Origin: Microcaldota archaeon
GTDB taxonomy: Archaea > Micrarchaeota > Micrarchaeia > Micrarchaeales > CABMGC01
Assembly: GCA_021803945.1 (NCBI GenBank)
Contig: JAJZKW010000009.1
Span: 1 to 43,894 of the forward strand
Direction of reading: 5' to 3'
Length of the DNA: 43,894 nt
Within the stretch, counting starts at the first letter, position 1. Every line of letters begins with the position of its first letter. Of the stretch, positions 16,437 to 24,097 are shown one piece after another. Made by a program: the position numbers and the translations under genes. Under the pieces are notes generated by a model, which was not told the origin of the DNA, did no database searches, and saw nothing but the letters and a program-made list of their open reading frames with translations.

Positions 16437-17282
16437 TCAGCTCATCACTACAATCATGGCACCGATTATCATGGCTGCAAAACCGCAGGCCTGCAGGGTT
16501 GTAAATCTCTCCTTGTACAATATATAGCCCAAGACCCCTCCGACCACTGGAGAGAGGGCATTTATTATCCCTGCAAGCCCTATTGCACCCAGCACTACGA
16601 CAAAGCAGAATCCCACTGTGCCTGTTCCGTCAAGAATGCCTACGGCAGCTGCCTCTTTTATGCCGTTAAATTGGTCTTTTTCTGCCTTTCTGTAAGAGAC
16701 CATGAGGCCTGCAATTAAAAATGTGGCCAGCATTGTTACCTTTGCTGTTAGGAGAGGCAATACGAACCCGCCAGAGGCCCTTATTGAATACGAGAATATT
16801 ATGAATGCTGATGACCATAATAGGTACGACGCCACAGCGGGAAGGAGCTTCCTGTTGAAATTTTTCCCCTCGGTGGTGGCAATGAAAACAGCTCCGATGA
16901 GCACTATCAGTACTCCGATTATGCCAGCGCCTGTTATTGGCTCGTTTAGCACCACGAATCCGAACGCCACGAATATCAGGGCCCCTAATTCGCTTAGAGC
17001 TATTGTATTTGATACCTGCTCCGTTTCAATCGACTTGTAGAAAAGGAGGTATCCGACCCCCACAAGCATTCCCGTTACCACTGCAAGCATGATTGAATAT
17101 CCTGAATATGCGCCGAGAGGGATCAAGATTGAGACTGCTAGCGCAGGCAGGAGCCCGGCAGCGAGGACTATGGCTCCAGCCCTGTATGCTCCCAGCTTCC
17201 TTATGATTTTCTTGCTGAACGCATCCGCGAAGACAAATGGGAGGGTGTACATCAGTGCAGCTACTGTTGCATATCCCAACAT
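16437..17282 (-). CDS. DMT-superfamily (EamA-like) transporter
   Basis: A 281-residue polytopic membrane protein with about ten hydrophobic segments, arranged as two homologous five-helix halves, the pattern of the drug/metabolite transporter EamA family. Recognisable pieces are FYKSIETEQVSNTIALSELGALIFVAFGFVVLNEPI at the end of half one and LSPVVGGVLGYILYKERF in half two. The substrate is unknown. It lies 59 bp downstream of a paralogue on the same strand; shared phrases such as KS(I/L)ETEQ(V/L)(S/T)NT show an old tandem duplication. The pair may function as two separate carriers or as a heterodimer. Confidence 0.85.
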   Translation of the reverse strand: MLGYATVAALMYTLPFVFADAFSKKIIRKLGAYRAGAIVLAAGLLPALAVSILIPLGAYSGYSIMLAVVTGMLVGVGYLLFYKSIETEQVSNTIALSELGALIFVAFGFVVLNEPITGAGIIGVLIVLIGAVFIATTEGKNFNRKLLPAVASYLLWSSAFIIFSYSIRASGGFVLPLLTAKVTMLATFLIAGLMVSYRKAEKDQFNGIKEAAAVGILDGTGTVGFCFVVVLGAIGLAGIINALSPVVGGVLGYILYKERFTTLQACGFAAMIIGAMIVVMS

Positions 17283-17341
17283 CAGATCATTGGTTATTTG
17301 ATGAGCGCTGTATAAATTTGTTGCCTACAGCATTCTTAGGC

Positions 17342-18226
17342 TCAGTAAAAGACCGCAAGGGAAAGCGCCCCTGCAATCATCGCTACGAACCCTATCAGCT
17401 GCGGCCTGGTAAGCCTATCGCGGTACACCACGAAAGAGAATAGGGACACTAAGACAGGGGAAAGCGCAGTTACTGCGGCGCTGACAGCGATAATGTTCAG
17501 GTGCATGGTGAACCCGAACAGCGTATCCCCGGTTCCGTCAAGCAGGCCGGCCGCTGCAGCCAATATCACTATCAGGTAAGGTATGCCGGAATTCGGCTTA
17601 CTTGATACGCGTTTCTTTGCGGATGCTCTGGCGAAGCCAAGGCAGAATAGGATGACAAGGAGCGAGATACCTACAAAACGCGAAATAGCCATCTGCTCTA
17701 TGAATGCCGACTGACTTATCGAGATTGACATCAATATCCAGTATATTGTCCATGAGACGTTTCCGAGAAGAGCAGGTATGAGCTTTTTGTTTATCTTTAT
17801 TCCTTCGTGGGTTATCACAAAGAAGGCGCCTGCAAATATCAGGAGTATGCTTGCAGCCTCCCCTGTGCTGAGCCGGTTGTTGAGCACGAACACGCCGAAC
17901 AGTGTCAATATGGCTGGCTGCATTTCTGCAAGCGCCACGGTGTTTGTGAGCTGCTCCGTCTCCAGAGACTTGAATATGAGGATAAACCCAAGGCAGAGGA
18001 AGATTCCTGCAGCTGCAGACACTTCAACCTGGTATGGCTCGACTACTCCGGATCCGAAGAGCATGGCTGCAGCTATCATCGGGACTATGCCTACGATTAT
18101 GATTATCAGGGATGCCAGGTAATTGCCGAGCGACGATGAGGCCTTCTTCATGGCCAGGCTGTTCGCTATCCATAGGGCCGTTGCCATGAAAGCCGCAGTT
18201 AGGCCTATGTTTATCATGATATGCGC
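17342..18226 (-). CDS. DMT-superfamily (EamA-like) transporter, paralogue
   Basis: A ten-helix membrane protein of about 294 residues when started at the ATG giving MAHIMINIGL; the ORF track adds 14 residues (MLQLKLAPHRSSS) that lack a helix and look like leader. Half-one landmark: FKSLETEQLTNTVALAEM; half-two landmark: TALSPVLVSLFSFVVYRDRL. EamA proteins export or import small metabolites such as amino acids and related compounds. It is upstream of its paralogue, so probably cotranscribed. Both have GLLDGTG(D/T)-type loops before the last helices, a shared feature worth noting. Confidence 0.85.
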   Translation of the reverse strand, partial: AHIMINIGLTAAFMATALWIANSLAMKKASSSLGNYLASLIIIIVGIVPMIAAAMLFGSGVVEPYQVEVSAAAGIFLCLGFILIFKSLETEQLTNTVALAEMQPAILTLFGVFVLNNRLSTGEAASILLIFAGAFFVITHEGIKINKKLIPALLGNVSWTIYWILMSISISQSAFIEQMAISRFVGISLLVILFCLGFARASAKKRVSSKPNSGIPYLIVILAAAAGLLDGTGDTLFGFTMHLNIIAVSAAVTALSPVLVSLFSFVVYRDRLTRPQLIGFVAMIAGALSLAVFY

Positions 18227-18308
18227 CATGCTGGAAGATCGATGAGGAGCAAGTTTTAATTGCAGCAAGTATTTTAAGTGGCATTGGCATTATAAATAGT
18301 GATTGGTC

Positions 18309-18381
18309 GGCCTTGGTAGTGTAACGGCTTGCATAGGAGACTGTGGATCTCTTGGACCGGGTTCGACTCCCGGCCTAGGCC
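18309..18381 (+). tRNA. tRNA-His (GTG anticodon)
   Basis: Acceptor GCCTTGG/CCTAGGC (one U-U mismatch at the fifth pair), D-stem GTGT/GCAT, anticodon stem GGAGA/TCTCT with loop CTGTGGA (anticodon GTG), and T-arm CCGGG TTCGACT CCCGG. The G-1 identity base is encoded at 18309 opposite C73 at 18381, the hallmark of tRNA-His. There is no intron and no encoded CCA. TATAAATA lies just upstream (about 18290-18297). Confidence 0.92.
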
Positions 18382-18395
18382 CTGTAATATGGCAG

Positions 18396-18439
18396 GTTTG
18401 CCGTTCGGCAAAACGGCGTGCGAGGGAAACGCAAGCGGC
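18396..18439 (+). other. Hairpin-rich intergenic segment between tRNA-His and nrdJ
   Basis: TTTGCCGTTCGGCAAA forms a perfect hairpin and the following GCGAGGGAAACGC can form a second. It may be a 3' processing or termination element for tRNA-His or part of an unrecognised RNA. I see no cobalamin-riboswitch core here. Confidence 0.3.
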
Positions 18440-18524
18440 ATTTGGATAATTTAATATACTTTGCCTAGGCGCCGTGTTGATTTATTGTCAAGCTGTCCGG
18501 AGACTTCATTTAAATACCTTACGT

Positions 18525-18572
18525 GCACTACACTTTGTATAGGCGTGCTGACTTATATACAATATGTTGTGG
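18525..18572 (+). promoter_or_regulatory. nrdJ promoter with two NrdR-box-like sites
   Basis: Two 16-bp sites resemble the NrdR consensus acaCwAtATaTwGtgt: 18525-18540 (GCACTACACTTTGTAT, 11/16 with the C-W-A...T-W-G core intact) and 18557-18572 (ATACAATATGTTGTGG, 13/16). Their starts are exactly 32 bp apart, the roughly three-turn spacing known for paired NrdR boxes. The second overlaps the TATA box TTATATAC (18553-18560), so binding should block TBP. An NrdR gene lies 3 kb downstream. Confidence 0.6.
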
Positions 18573-18585
18573 CATGGTGTTAAAC

Positions 18586-20961
18586 ATGGATGATACAAAA
18601 AATGATGCAAAAGCTATTGGTCGCATTAGTTCGGGAGAGGTGATCGGGGAGCTTTCGCTACCCAAGGACACCATGGATTTTTTCAAGGGGGACCAGATAA
18701 GGTCGAGGGTCTTCTTTGAGAAGTATGCTCTGAAAGACGAACACGGCATGACTGTGGAGACTACCCCACAGCAGATGTGGGAGAGGGTGGCAAGGGAGAT
18801 AGGAGGCACAGAACTGAGCGAGGAGAAGAGGAAGGAATGGACTGCAAAATTCATGTGGCTGCTTCAGGATTTCAGGTTCTTGCCTGGTGGAAGGATACTA
18901 TTCGGTGCAGGGCAGGGAAGGAAGACGACGCTTCTCAACTGCTATGTGATACCGGTAAAGGACGACACCATAGAGGCCATATTTGATTGGTGCAAGGAGG
19001 CGGCAAGGACGTACAGCTATGGAGGCGGAGTGGGAACTGATGTTGGAGTGCTTAGGCCGGCGAAGACCCCTGTCAACAATTCGGCGATAGTATCCACAGG
19101 GTCGGTGTCTTTCATGAACCTGTTCAGCGAAACCACACACACGATAGGGCAGAATGGGAGGCGCGGAGCCCTCATGATAACCCTGAGCGTTGACCATCCA
19201 GACATAATGCAGTTCATAAGCGTTAAGAGGAACCTTGCGAATGTGAGATATGCGAACATAAGCGTAAAGATAACTGATGAATTCATGAAGGCGGTCAGGG
19301 ATGACACAGATTTCACCCTTAGGTTTGAGAACGATGTTGTCGGGAGGATAGAAAAAGTGGTGAAGGCTAGGGAGGTATGGAATGAGCTCATAAAATCGGC
19401 AAGGGATTGGGCTGAGCCAGGGCTCATATTCTGGGACTCTGTAAAGAGATACTCTCCTAGCGAATACAACGGAATGGAGGTTGTCGGGACTAACCCATGC
19501 AGTGAGCAACCTCTGCAGCCATACGGAGCCTGCGACCTTGGCAACATAAACCTCTCTGCATTCGTAATCGGCCAGTTCAGCGACAACGCGAGGCTTGACT
19601 GGGAGAATCTAGAGAAGGCGGTTAGATATTCAGTAAGGTTCCTTGATGACGTGCTTGATTATAACTCAGACAGGCATCCTCTGAAGATGCAGGCAGAAGC
19701 AGCGAGGAACAGCAGGCGCATAGGAGTGGGAGTGACAGGCCTGGGCGACATGCTCGTCAAGCTCAAGGTCAAGTATGACAGCGACAGGGCGCTTGAGATA
19801 GTTGATGACCTGTTCAACAGGATGAAGCTCTTCTCGTATGATGAGAGCGCAGAGATAGCGAAGGAAAAAGGATCGTTCCCCCTGTTCGACGCGCAGAAGC
19901 ACCTGACAATGCAATTCATAAAAACGCTGCCTGATAATATAAGAGCGAAGATAGAGAAGAACGGGCTCAGGAATGTGGCCATACTTACAGTGCCTCCTAC
20001 AGGTAGCGTATCTGTGCTTGCTGGGACGTCTAGCGGTATTGAGCCGATATTTGCATTCAGCTACACGAGGAGGTCTGAGTCGCTGAGCCAGGAGTATTTC
20101 AAGGTCTATCATCCCCTTGCGCTCGAGTACATGAAGCTTTTCAACATCGCAGACGACAAGCAGCTACCTGAGTTCTTTGTGCCTGCGCACAAGATAAAGG
20201 CTGATTTCAGGGTAAGGCTCCAGGGAACTGTGCAGAGACACATAGACAGCGCAATATCCTCCACTGTCAACCTGCCGAGGGAGGCATCAGTGGAAGAGGT
20301 TGAAAGGATCTATTTCCAGGCATGGGAAGCGGGATGCAAAGGCATAACGGTGTACAGGGAGGGATCCAGAGAGGGAGTGCTGATCACTGATGATGAACAG
20401 GAGAGGAGGCTGCAGGCTCCGGAAGCCGCTGTGCAGCAGCATGGCTGGAAGAGGGACAGGCTGCTTACAGGACAGACAATGAAGGTCAAGCTTCATGACG
20501 GCACGATGTATGTCACTGCAAACTTCGACTCCGTAGCGATAAAGGAGGTATTCGTGAACCTGGGAAAGACCGGAAGCGAAGAGAAGAGCTATACGGAGGC
20601 GATAGGCAAGCTGATAAGCAAGTACTTGCAGCTTGGTGGAAGCGTGGAAGAGGTAGTAGACAGCCTGAAGGGCATAAAATCAAGCTCGTCAATAATATGG
20701 GACAGGGGAATGAAGATCTACAGCGTGCCTGACGCTATAGCGAAGTCGCTTGAGATAATGGCCGGGCTCATAGCTCCCGCGACTGCGGCGTCATTGCTAA
20801 CTCCGGAGAAGGAGATGGGGAAGCAGATGCCAATACCTTCGTCAGTGCATGAGGGAAGTGCGATACAGCCTGATCCGTGCCCGTCGTGCAAGGAGGACAC
20901 ATTGGTGAATGAGAATGGCTGCTACACCTGCATAGCCTGCGGATACACCAAGTGCGAGTAG
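18586..20961 (+). CDS. nrdJ: Adenosylcobalamin-dependent (class II) ribonucleotide reductase
   Basis: A reductase of about 791 residues that converts ribonucleotides to deoxyribonucleotides with an AdoCbl-generated thiyl radical. Visible motifs: FLPGGRILFGAG, LLNCYVIPV (first active-site Cys), GGGVGTDVGVLRP, ISVKRNL, GTNPCSEQPLQPYGACDLGN (radical-site Cys and the N-C-E triad), PPTGSVSVLAGTSSGIEP and a C-terminal zinc-ribbon-like CPSCKEDTLVNENGCYTCIACG. The ORF track starts at 18523, but the TATA box at 18553-18560 lies inside that extension; ATG 18586 (or 18574) is 27-30 bp past the box. Class II means oxygen-independent dNTP synthesis but a need for cobalamin, whose synthesis genes are not here. 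Confidence 0.95.
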   Translation: MDDTKNDAKAIGRISSGEVIGELSLPKDTMDFFKGDQIRSRVFFEKYALKDEHGMTVETTPQQMWERVAREIGGTELSEEKRKEWTAKFMWLLQDFRFLPGGRILFGAGQGRKTTLLNCYVIPVKDDTIEAIFDWCKEAARTYSYGGGVGTDVGVLRPAKTPVNNSAIVSTGSVSFMNLFSETTHTIGQNGRRGALMITLSVDHPDIMQFISVKRNLANVRYANISVKITDEFMKAVRDDTDFTLRFENDVVGRIEKVVKAREVWNELIKSARDWAEPGLIFWDSVKRYSPSEYNGMEVVGTNPCSEQPLQPYGACDLGNINLSAFVIGQFSDNARLDWENLEKAVRYSVRFLDDVLDYNSDRHPLKMQAEAARNSRRIGVGVTGLGDMLVKLKVKYDSDRALEIVDDLFNRMKLFSYDESAEIAKEKGSFPLFDAQKHLTMQFIKTLPDNIRAKIEKNGLRNVAILTVPPTGSVSVLAGTSSGIEPIFAFSYTRRSESLSQEYFKVYHPLALEYMKLFNIADDKQLPEFFVPAHKIKADFRVRLQGTVQRHIDSAISSTVNLPREASVEEVERIYFQAWEAGCKGITVYREGSREGVLITDDEQERRLQAPEAAVQQHGWKRDRLLTGQTMKVKLHDGTMYVTANFDSVAIKEVFVNLGKTGSEEKSYTEAIGKLISKYLQLGGSVEEVVDSLKGIKSSSSIIWDRGMKIYSVPDAIAKSLEIMAGLIAPATAASLLTPEKEMGKQMPIPSSVHEGSAIQPDPCPSCKEDTLVNENGCYTCIACGYTKCE

Positions 20962-20979
20962 CCAATTGCGGGTTGGCTA
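20959..20979 (+). terminator. Hairpin at the nrdJ stop codon
   Basis: TAGCCAA and TTGGCTA form a perfect 7-bp stem around a 7-nt loop; the stem begins at the stop codon itself. No U-tract follows, so it may be a 3'-end stabiliser rather than a terminator. Confidence 0.35.
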
Positions 20980-21073
20980 GGCAGGAAATGGTATTTTGGT
21001 CTCGGGCTAATCCGGGTAGGCCATCCAGGCTTGCCTATAAATACCAGAATACAGATATAGGAACAGTAGTTTC

Positions 21074-21568
21074 ATGGCATACGGGCACAATACAAGGGCA
21101 GGAGCCATGGCAGAAGTTGCCAACAGGTTCTTCGACAGGATGATCTATCTACAGATAAAGAACAACGGCATATCCATGGCGGACATAGAGAAATCCGCAT
21201 CGCTCTTCATCATCGGGAATAATCCAGGCATATCAGTCGAAGGGCTCATACAGGCCCAGACGCGCACGACTCCGAGGACCATGCTCGATTATCAGACGGG
21301 TTTTATAATGAAGGGCTTGGGCGAGCTGAAATCGCTCGGGCTTGTGGAGCAGCAGGATATGAAGTTATCTCTTACGGGATTGGGGAGGGAGTTCCGCTCG
21401 TTCCTGCGTGATAAGGATGCGGTAGAGCTATGGCTAGGCAGCATAGAGTATCCGGAAGGTTCCGATGCGGCGCAGATAAAGACCAATATGGCGAAGTTGA
21501 AGGAGTTCATAGAAGTCGTGGAGGATTTTATCAGTGTCAGACTGAAGGACAGCAGGCGAAGGGATTAA
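21074..21568 (+). CDS. Hypothetical winged-helix-like protein
   Basis: A 164-residue, mostly helical protein. Residues about 20-110 read as a possible winged helix: NRFFDRMIYLQIKNN, then a helical segment, MKGLGELKSLGLVEQQ and MKLSLTGLGREFRSFL. The KSLGLVE...LTxxG pattern is common in archaeal HTH proteins. The C-terminal stretch is a charged helix (MAKLKEFIEVVEDFISVRLKD). There is no metal site or membrane segment. The promoter is CTATAAATA at about 21035-21043. It sits between nrdJ and nrdR, but no link in function can be shown. Confidence 0.7.
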   Translation: MAYGHNTRAGAMAEVANRFFDRMIYLQIKNNGISMADIEKSASLFIIGNNPGISVEGLIQAQTRTTPRTMLDYQTGFIMKGLGELKSLGLVEQQDMKLSLTGLGREFRSFLRDKDAVELWLGSIEYPEGSDAAQIKTNMAKLKEFIEVVEDFISVRLKDSRRRD

Positions 21569-21631
21569 GGTAAGGAATAATTATCGCTAGGCTGGCGCAA
21601 ACACACCCTTCTTTTAGCAGAGTACGGTTGC

Positions 21632-22105
21632 TTACCTGCTTTTCCTCTTGTTCGTGTACTTCCTAAGCGAAAGCACGTATTTCCTGAACTCCTCAGGCGA
21701 ATCGAAGTTGTTGTACACGCTTGCAAAGCGTATGTAAGCAACCAAGTCTGTATTGAACAGCTCCTTTACAACCATGTCCCCTATCTTCCTGCTCTTTATC
21801 TCCTTTGCTCCGCTCGACCTTGCCTTCCTCTCAATCCTGTCCACAATGGCGTCCATGACCTCCCTGTTTACGTTCCTCTTCTCGCATGCCTTCATTATGC
21901 CGTTGAGTATCTTGCTCCTGTCGAATGGCTCCCTTGTTCCGTTCCTCTTTATGACTGTTATGTCCGCAATGTCGGCCTTCTCGTACGTTGTGAATCTCCT
22001 GCCACAAGACTCGCATTCCCTCCTGCGCCTTATGCTCTCCCCGTTCAATACTTCCCTCGAGTCTACCACTTCTGTCTGGCTGCTTTTGCAGAATGGGCAT
22101 TTCAT
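21632..22105 (-). CDS. nrdR: Transcriptional repressor NrdR
   Basis: A 157-residue NrdR. It has an N-terminal zinc ribbon (CPFC at 3-6; CESCGRRFTTYE) and an ATP-cone domain (ITVIKRNGTREPFDRSKILNGIMKAC, then a three-helix bundle). NrdR senses ATP/dATP through the cone and represses ribonucleotide reductase genes by binding paired NrdR boxes. Such boxes are seen at the nrdJ promoter in this window, giving a ready target. NrdR is near universal in bacteria and patchy in archaea, so its presence beside nrdJ may reflect joint acquisition, which is inference. Orientation is opposite to nrdJ, with the winged-helix gene between. Confidence 0.94.
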   Translation of the reverse strand: MKCPFCKSSQTEVVDSREVLNGESIRRRRECESCGRRFTTYEKADIADITVIKRNGTREPFDRSKILNGIMKACEKRNVNREVMDAIVDRIERKARSSGAKEIKSRKIGDMVVKELFNTDLVAYIRFASVYNNFDSPEEFRKYVLSLRKYTNKRKSR

Positions 22106-22111
22106 TTTCGA

Positions 22112-22585
22112 TCACCTTGTGGCAGAGACGCGTATGCTCCCGTACACCGTGTCAGGGAAATCAGTATATGCGTTCGTATAGTTTAGGATCACGTATCCGG
22201 TAAAGACTGATTTTATCGCTCCAGACCATGCGGTCCCGTTTGTATAGCATTGCACATTGAACGTATAATTTGCTCCTATCTGCAGCGGTATCACGTTTGA
22301 CGGCGGGTTGTTTACCGGAGTCATGTCTACAGGAGCATGCTGGTTCGTGCATCCTATCGCAGAGACCTGTATCGGATACTGTGTCGCCTGGACCAGGTTT
22401 ATTGAAAGTGTGCCGTTCTGCGCCAAGTATACGCTGGGGCATGAGAATCCTGCCTGCATTATGCATTCCTGTATTGGAGCCGATGTGGCGTTTAGCAGCG
22501 AAAAAAGGACCACTGCCGCTACAGCTATTATGAGCAGTGCCCACCCATATGTTGTCAGGTACTCTATGGCGCTCTGCAGTTTCAT
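22112..22585 (-). CDS. Class III signal-peptide surface protein (pilin-like)
   Basis: A 157-residue secreted or pilin-like protein. It starts MKLQSAIEYLTTYGWALLII, a class III (type IV pilin/archaellin) signal: a short basic start, the QSA(I/M)EYL cleavage context and one hydrophobic helix (about 15-33). The ORF-track N-terminal extension of 58 residues is Gln/Trp-rich and implausible. The mature part is beta-rich, with Asn-Gly-Thr and Asn-Tyr-Thr sequons and four Cys (CIMQAGFSC, GCTNQ, QCYTN) that could form two disulphides. This layout is very common in Micrarchaeota. It is tandem with a relative that has the same leader. Confidence 0.8.
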   Translation of the reverse strand: MKLQSAIEYLTTYGWALLIIAVAAVVLFSLLNATSAPIQECIMQAGFSCPSVYLAQNGTLSINLVQATQYPIQVSAIGCTNQHAPVDMTPVNNPPSNVIPLQIGANYTFNVQCYTNGTAWSGAIKSVFTGYVILNYTNAYTDFPDTVYGSIRVSATR

Positions 22586-22647
22586 GATGATATCTAACCA
22601 GATGAAACTATATATAAATGACGTATGGGAGCCGTTTGCGGGAGGGT

Positions 22648-23493
22648 TTATGGCTGGGAGTAGCTTGAATACCATCCGCTGGTGTATATTACATTGAATG
22701 CCTGTCCGTTGTTGCCATTGCCACTGTAGTCGTTTGCGTTGCCATTGAGCGGCCACCATCCCACTAGGTTCTCCAGGTCTATCGGGGCTCCGCCGATTCC
22801 TTCTGAATACAATGAGTCTATGCTATTAGGAGACAGCGAAGTATTGTAGATTTGGACATTGGAAATTTCGCCATTGTAATTTAATCCGCCTCCGAGATGA
22901 TAGTTTGATATGCCTATTGAAAAATTCACAGAGGATACGCTGCCGACAACGGCTGAGGTGAATGCAGGGTTTTTATTATCCACATAGAAGTTTACTCCGG
23001 AACTGCCTATCACTATTGCAACAAAATTCCAAGAATTAGGATTTACTGTCGGAGCGTTGGCCGGGTTCACTCCGGGACATCCGACGCCTGCAGCTGGCAT
23101 GTCGTCCGATTGCAGGTAAAGCGCGTACACATCGCCTCCGCAGCTTGGGGTTCCCCATGAAGCTATCCCTTGCGTTGATGACGGCTGCTGTGGATTTATC
23201 CATGCTGTAATTGTAACTGGTTGGGATACTGGAAGAGTTGGTGAACTATTGAAGATATATGCACCATTACTGAACGCACCGACATACTCTGGGATCTCTC
23301 CGTCGCATACGCCTGAAAGCACCGCACCACCATAAGAATTCCTGTTTACGCTGCATGAGCCAGGCTGTGCCTTAGGGGCGAAGGTAACAGGGTTGAACAC
23401 TCCAAGCGAGAAGAGCGCTACCATGACTATCGCGATGATGAGAATGGCCCATCCGTAGGTCATCAGGTATTCCATCGCGCTTTGCAGTTTCAT
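22648..23493 (-). CDS. Class III signal-peptide protein with LamG-like domain
   Basis: A 281-residue protein starting MKLQSAMEYLMTYGWAILII, nearly identical to the leader of the downstream gene, so it should be processed and anchored or assembled like a pilin. From about 90 to 270 it has a concanavalin A-like LamG/jellyroll domain (VTITAWINPQQ, WNFVAIVI, VNFYVDN, YNGEISNVQIYNTSLS, LVGWWPLNGNANDYSGNG). LamG domains bind glycans or proteins, so attachment to a host or neighbour cell surface is possible in a DPANN organism, but this is inference. The track's start adds seven residues (MLIKRII). Confidence 0.85.
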   Translation of the reverse strand: MKLQSAMEYLMTYGWAILIIAIVMVALFSLGVFNPVTFAPKAQPGSCSVNRNSYGGAVLSGVCDGEIPEYVGAFSNGAYIFNSSPTLPVSQPVTITAWINPQQPSSTQGIASWGTPSCGGDVYALYLQSDDMPAAGVGCPGVNPANAPTVNPNSWNFVAIVIGSSGVNFYVDNKNPAFTSAVVGSVSSVNFSIGISNYHLGGGLNYNGEISNVQIYNTSLSPNSIDSLYSEGIGGAPIDLENLVGWWPLNGNANDYSGNGNNGQAFNVIYTSGWYSSYSQP

Positions 23494-23617
23494 GATGATT
23501 CTCTTGATTAGCAAAAAATAAATAGGTAGGCTGTTGATTTTTTGCCTCGCGTACCTCTGGTGCGTCGGTTATTAATACTTTTCGCATTGAGTATAATACA
23601 AAAACCAGGTGCGATAT

Positions 23618-23842
23618 ATGACGCAGGAAAGACCGTTTGACCTTATAAACAAGTCGATAGGACAGCAGGCGCTCATAAGGCTAAAGAACGGCAAGGACAT
23701 ACGCGGCAAGGTAGTATCATTTGACGCTCATATGAACATAGTCATTGAGGATGCAGAAGAGCTTGAGGGAGGAAACCTCGCCGCGAAGCTCGGCACCATA
23801 CTCCTGCGCGGAGGCAACATACTTTTCATATCTCCTGTCTAA
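23618..23842 (+). CDS. LSm (Sm-like) RNA-binding protein
   Basis: A 74-residue archaeal Sm protein forming a ring that binds U-rich RNA. The Sm1 motif is ALIRLKNGKDIRGKVVSFDAHMNIVIEDAEE and the Sm2 motif is LGTILLRGGNILFISP. The track starts at GTG 23609, which lies inside the AGGTG ribosome-binding site; ATG 23618 (MTQERPFDL) is preferred. The stop is only 4 bp ahead of tRNA-Ala on the same strand, a linkage of some interest because archaeal LSm proteins bind tRNA and precursor RNAs. Confidence 0.93.
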   Translation: MTQERPFDLINKSIGQQALIRLKNGKDIRGKVVSFDAHMNIVIEDAEELEGGNLAAKLGTILLRGGNILFISPV

Positions 23843-23846
23843 TTGT

Positions 23847-23945
23847 GGGCTCCTGGCGCAACGGTAGCGCGCCTGCATGGCATGCAGGAGGTTGCGGGTT
23901 CGAAACGGGCTTTGAAAAAAGCCTGGGAAAATCCCGCGGAGTCCA
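23847..23945 (+). tRNA. tRNA-Ala (GGC) with a 27-nt intron in the T-loop
   Basis: Acceptor GGGCTCC/GGAGTCC (one G-U) with A73, D-stem GCGC/GCGC, anticodon stem CCTGC/GCAGG with loop ATGGCAT (anticodon GGC), and T-stem GCGGG/CCCGC. The T-loop is interrupted: TTCGAA at 23899-23904, then 27 extra bases, then T before CCCGC. Removing them gives a standard 7-nt T-loop and a 72-nt tRNA. The insert folds into CGGGCTTT/AAAGCCTG capped by GAAA. This is a non-canonical intron near position 59/60; the exact cut is uncertain by a base or two because of flanking A residues. Confidence 0.9.
23905..23931 (+). other. Non-canonical tRNA-Ala intron (T-loop, about 59/60)
   Basis: 27 nt with an 8-bp hairpin (one G-U) and a GAAA loop. 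The anticodon loop is uninterrupted, so this is the only intron of this tRNA. Confidence 0.82.
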
Positions 23946-24097
23946 CTCATTTACATGAAAGTAGGTGTGGCTCCGGATTTTGGTGTCAGTGGAAACATTG
24001 TGCCTATTTATTCCGGACATGCGCAAAAATACAGAATATTTAATAAGAGAAGCGCTGATATTTTATAAATAATTCGATAACTTTGCGGAGGAGAGAG

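Noticed and set aside
18382-18573. Cobalamin riboswitch upstream of nrdJ
   Set aside because: Looked for because the enzyme needs B12, but no conserved riboswitch core is present; only simple hairpins are seen and the promoter lies after them.
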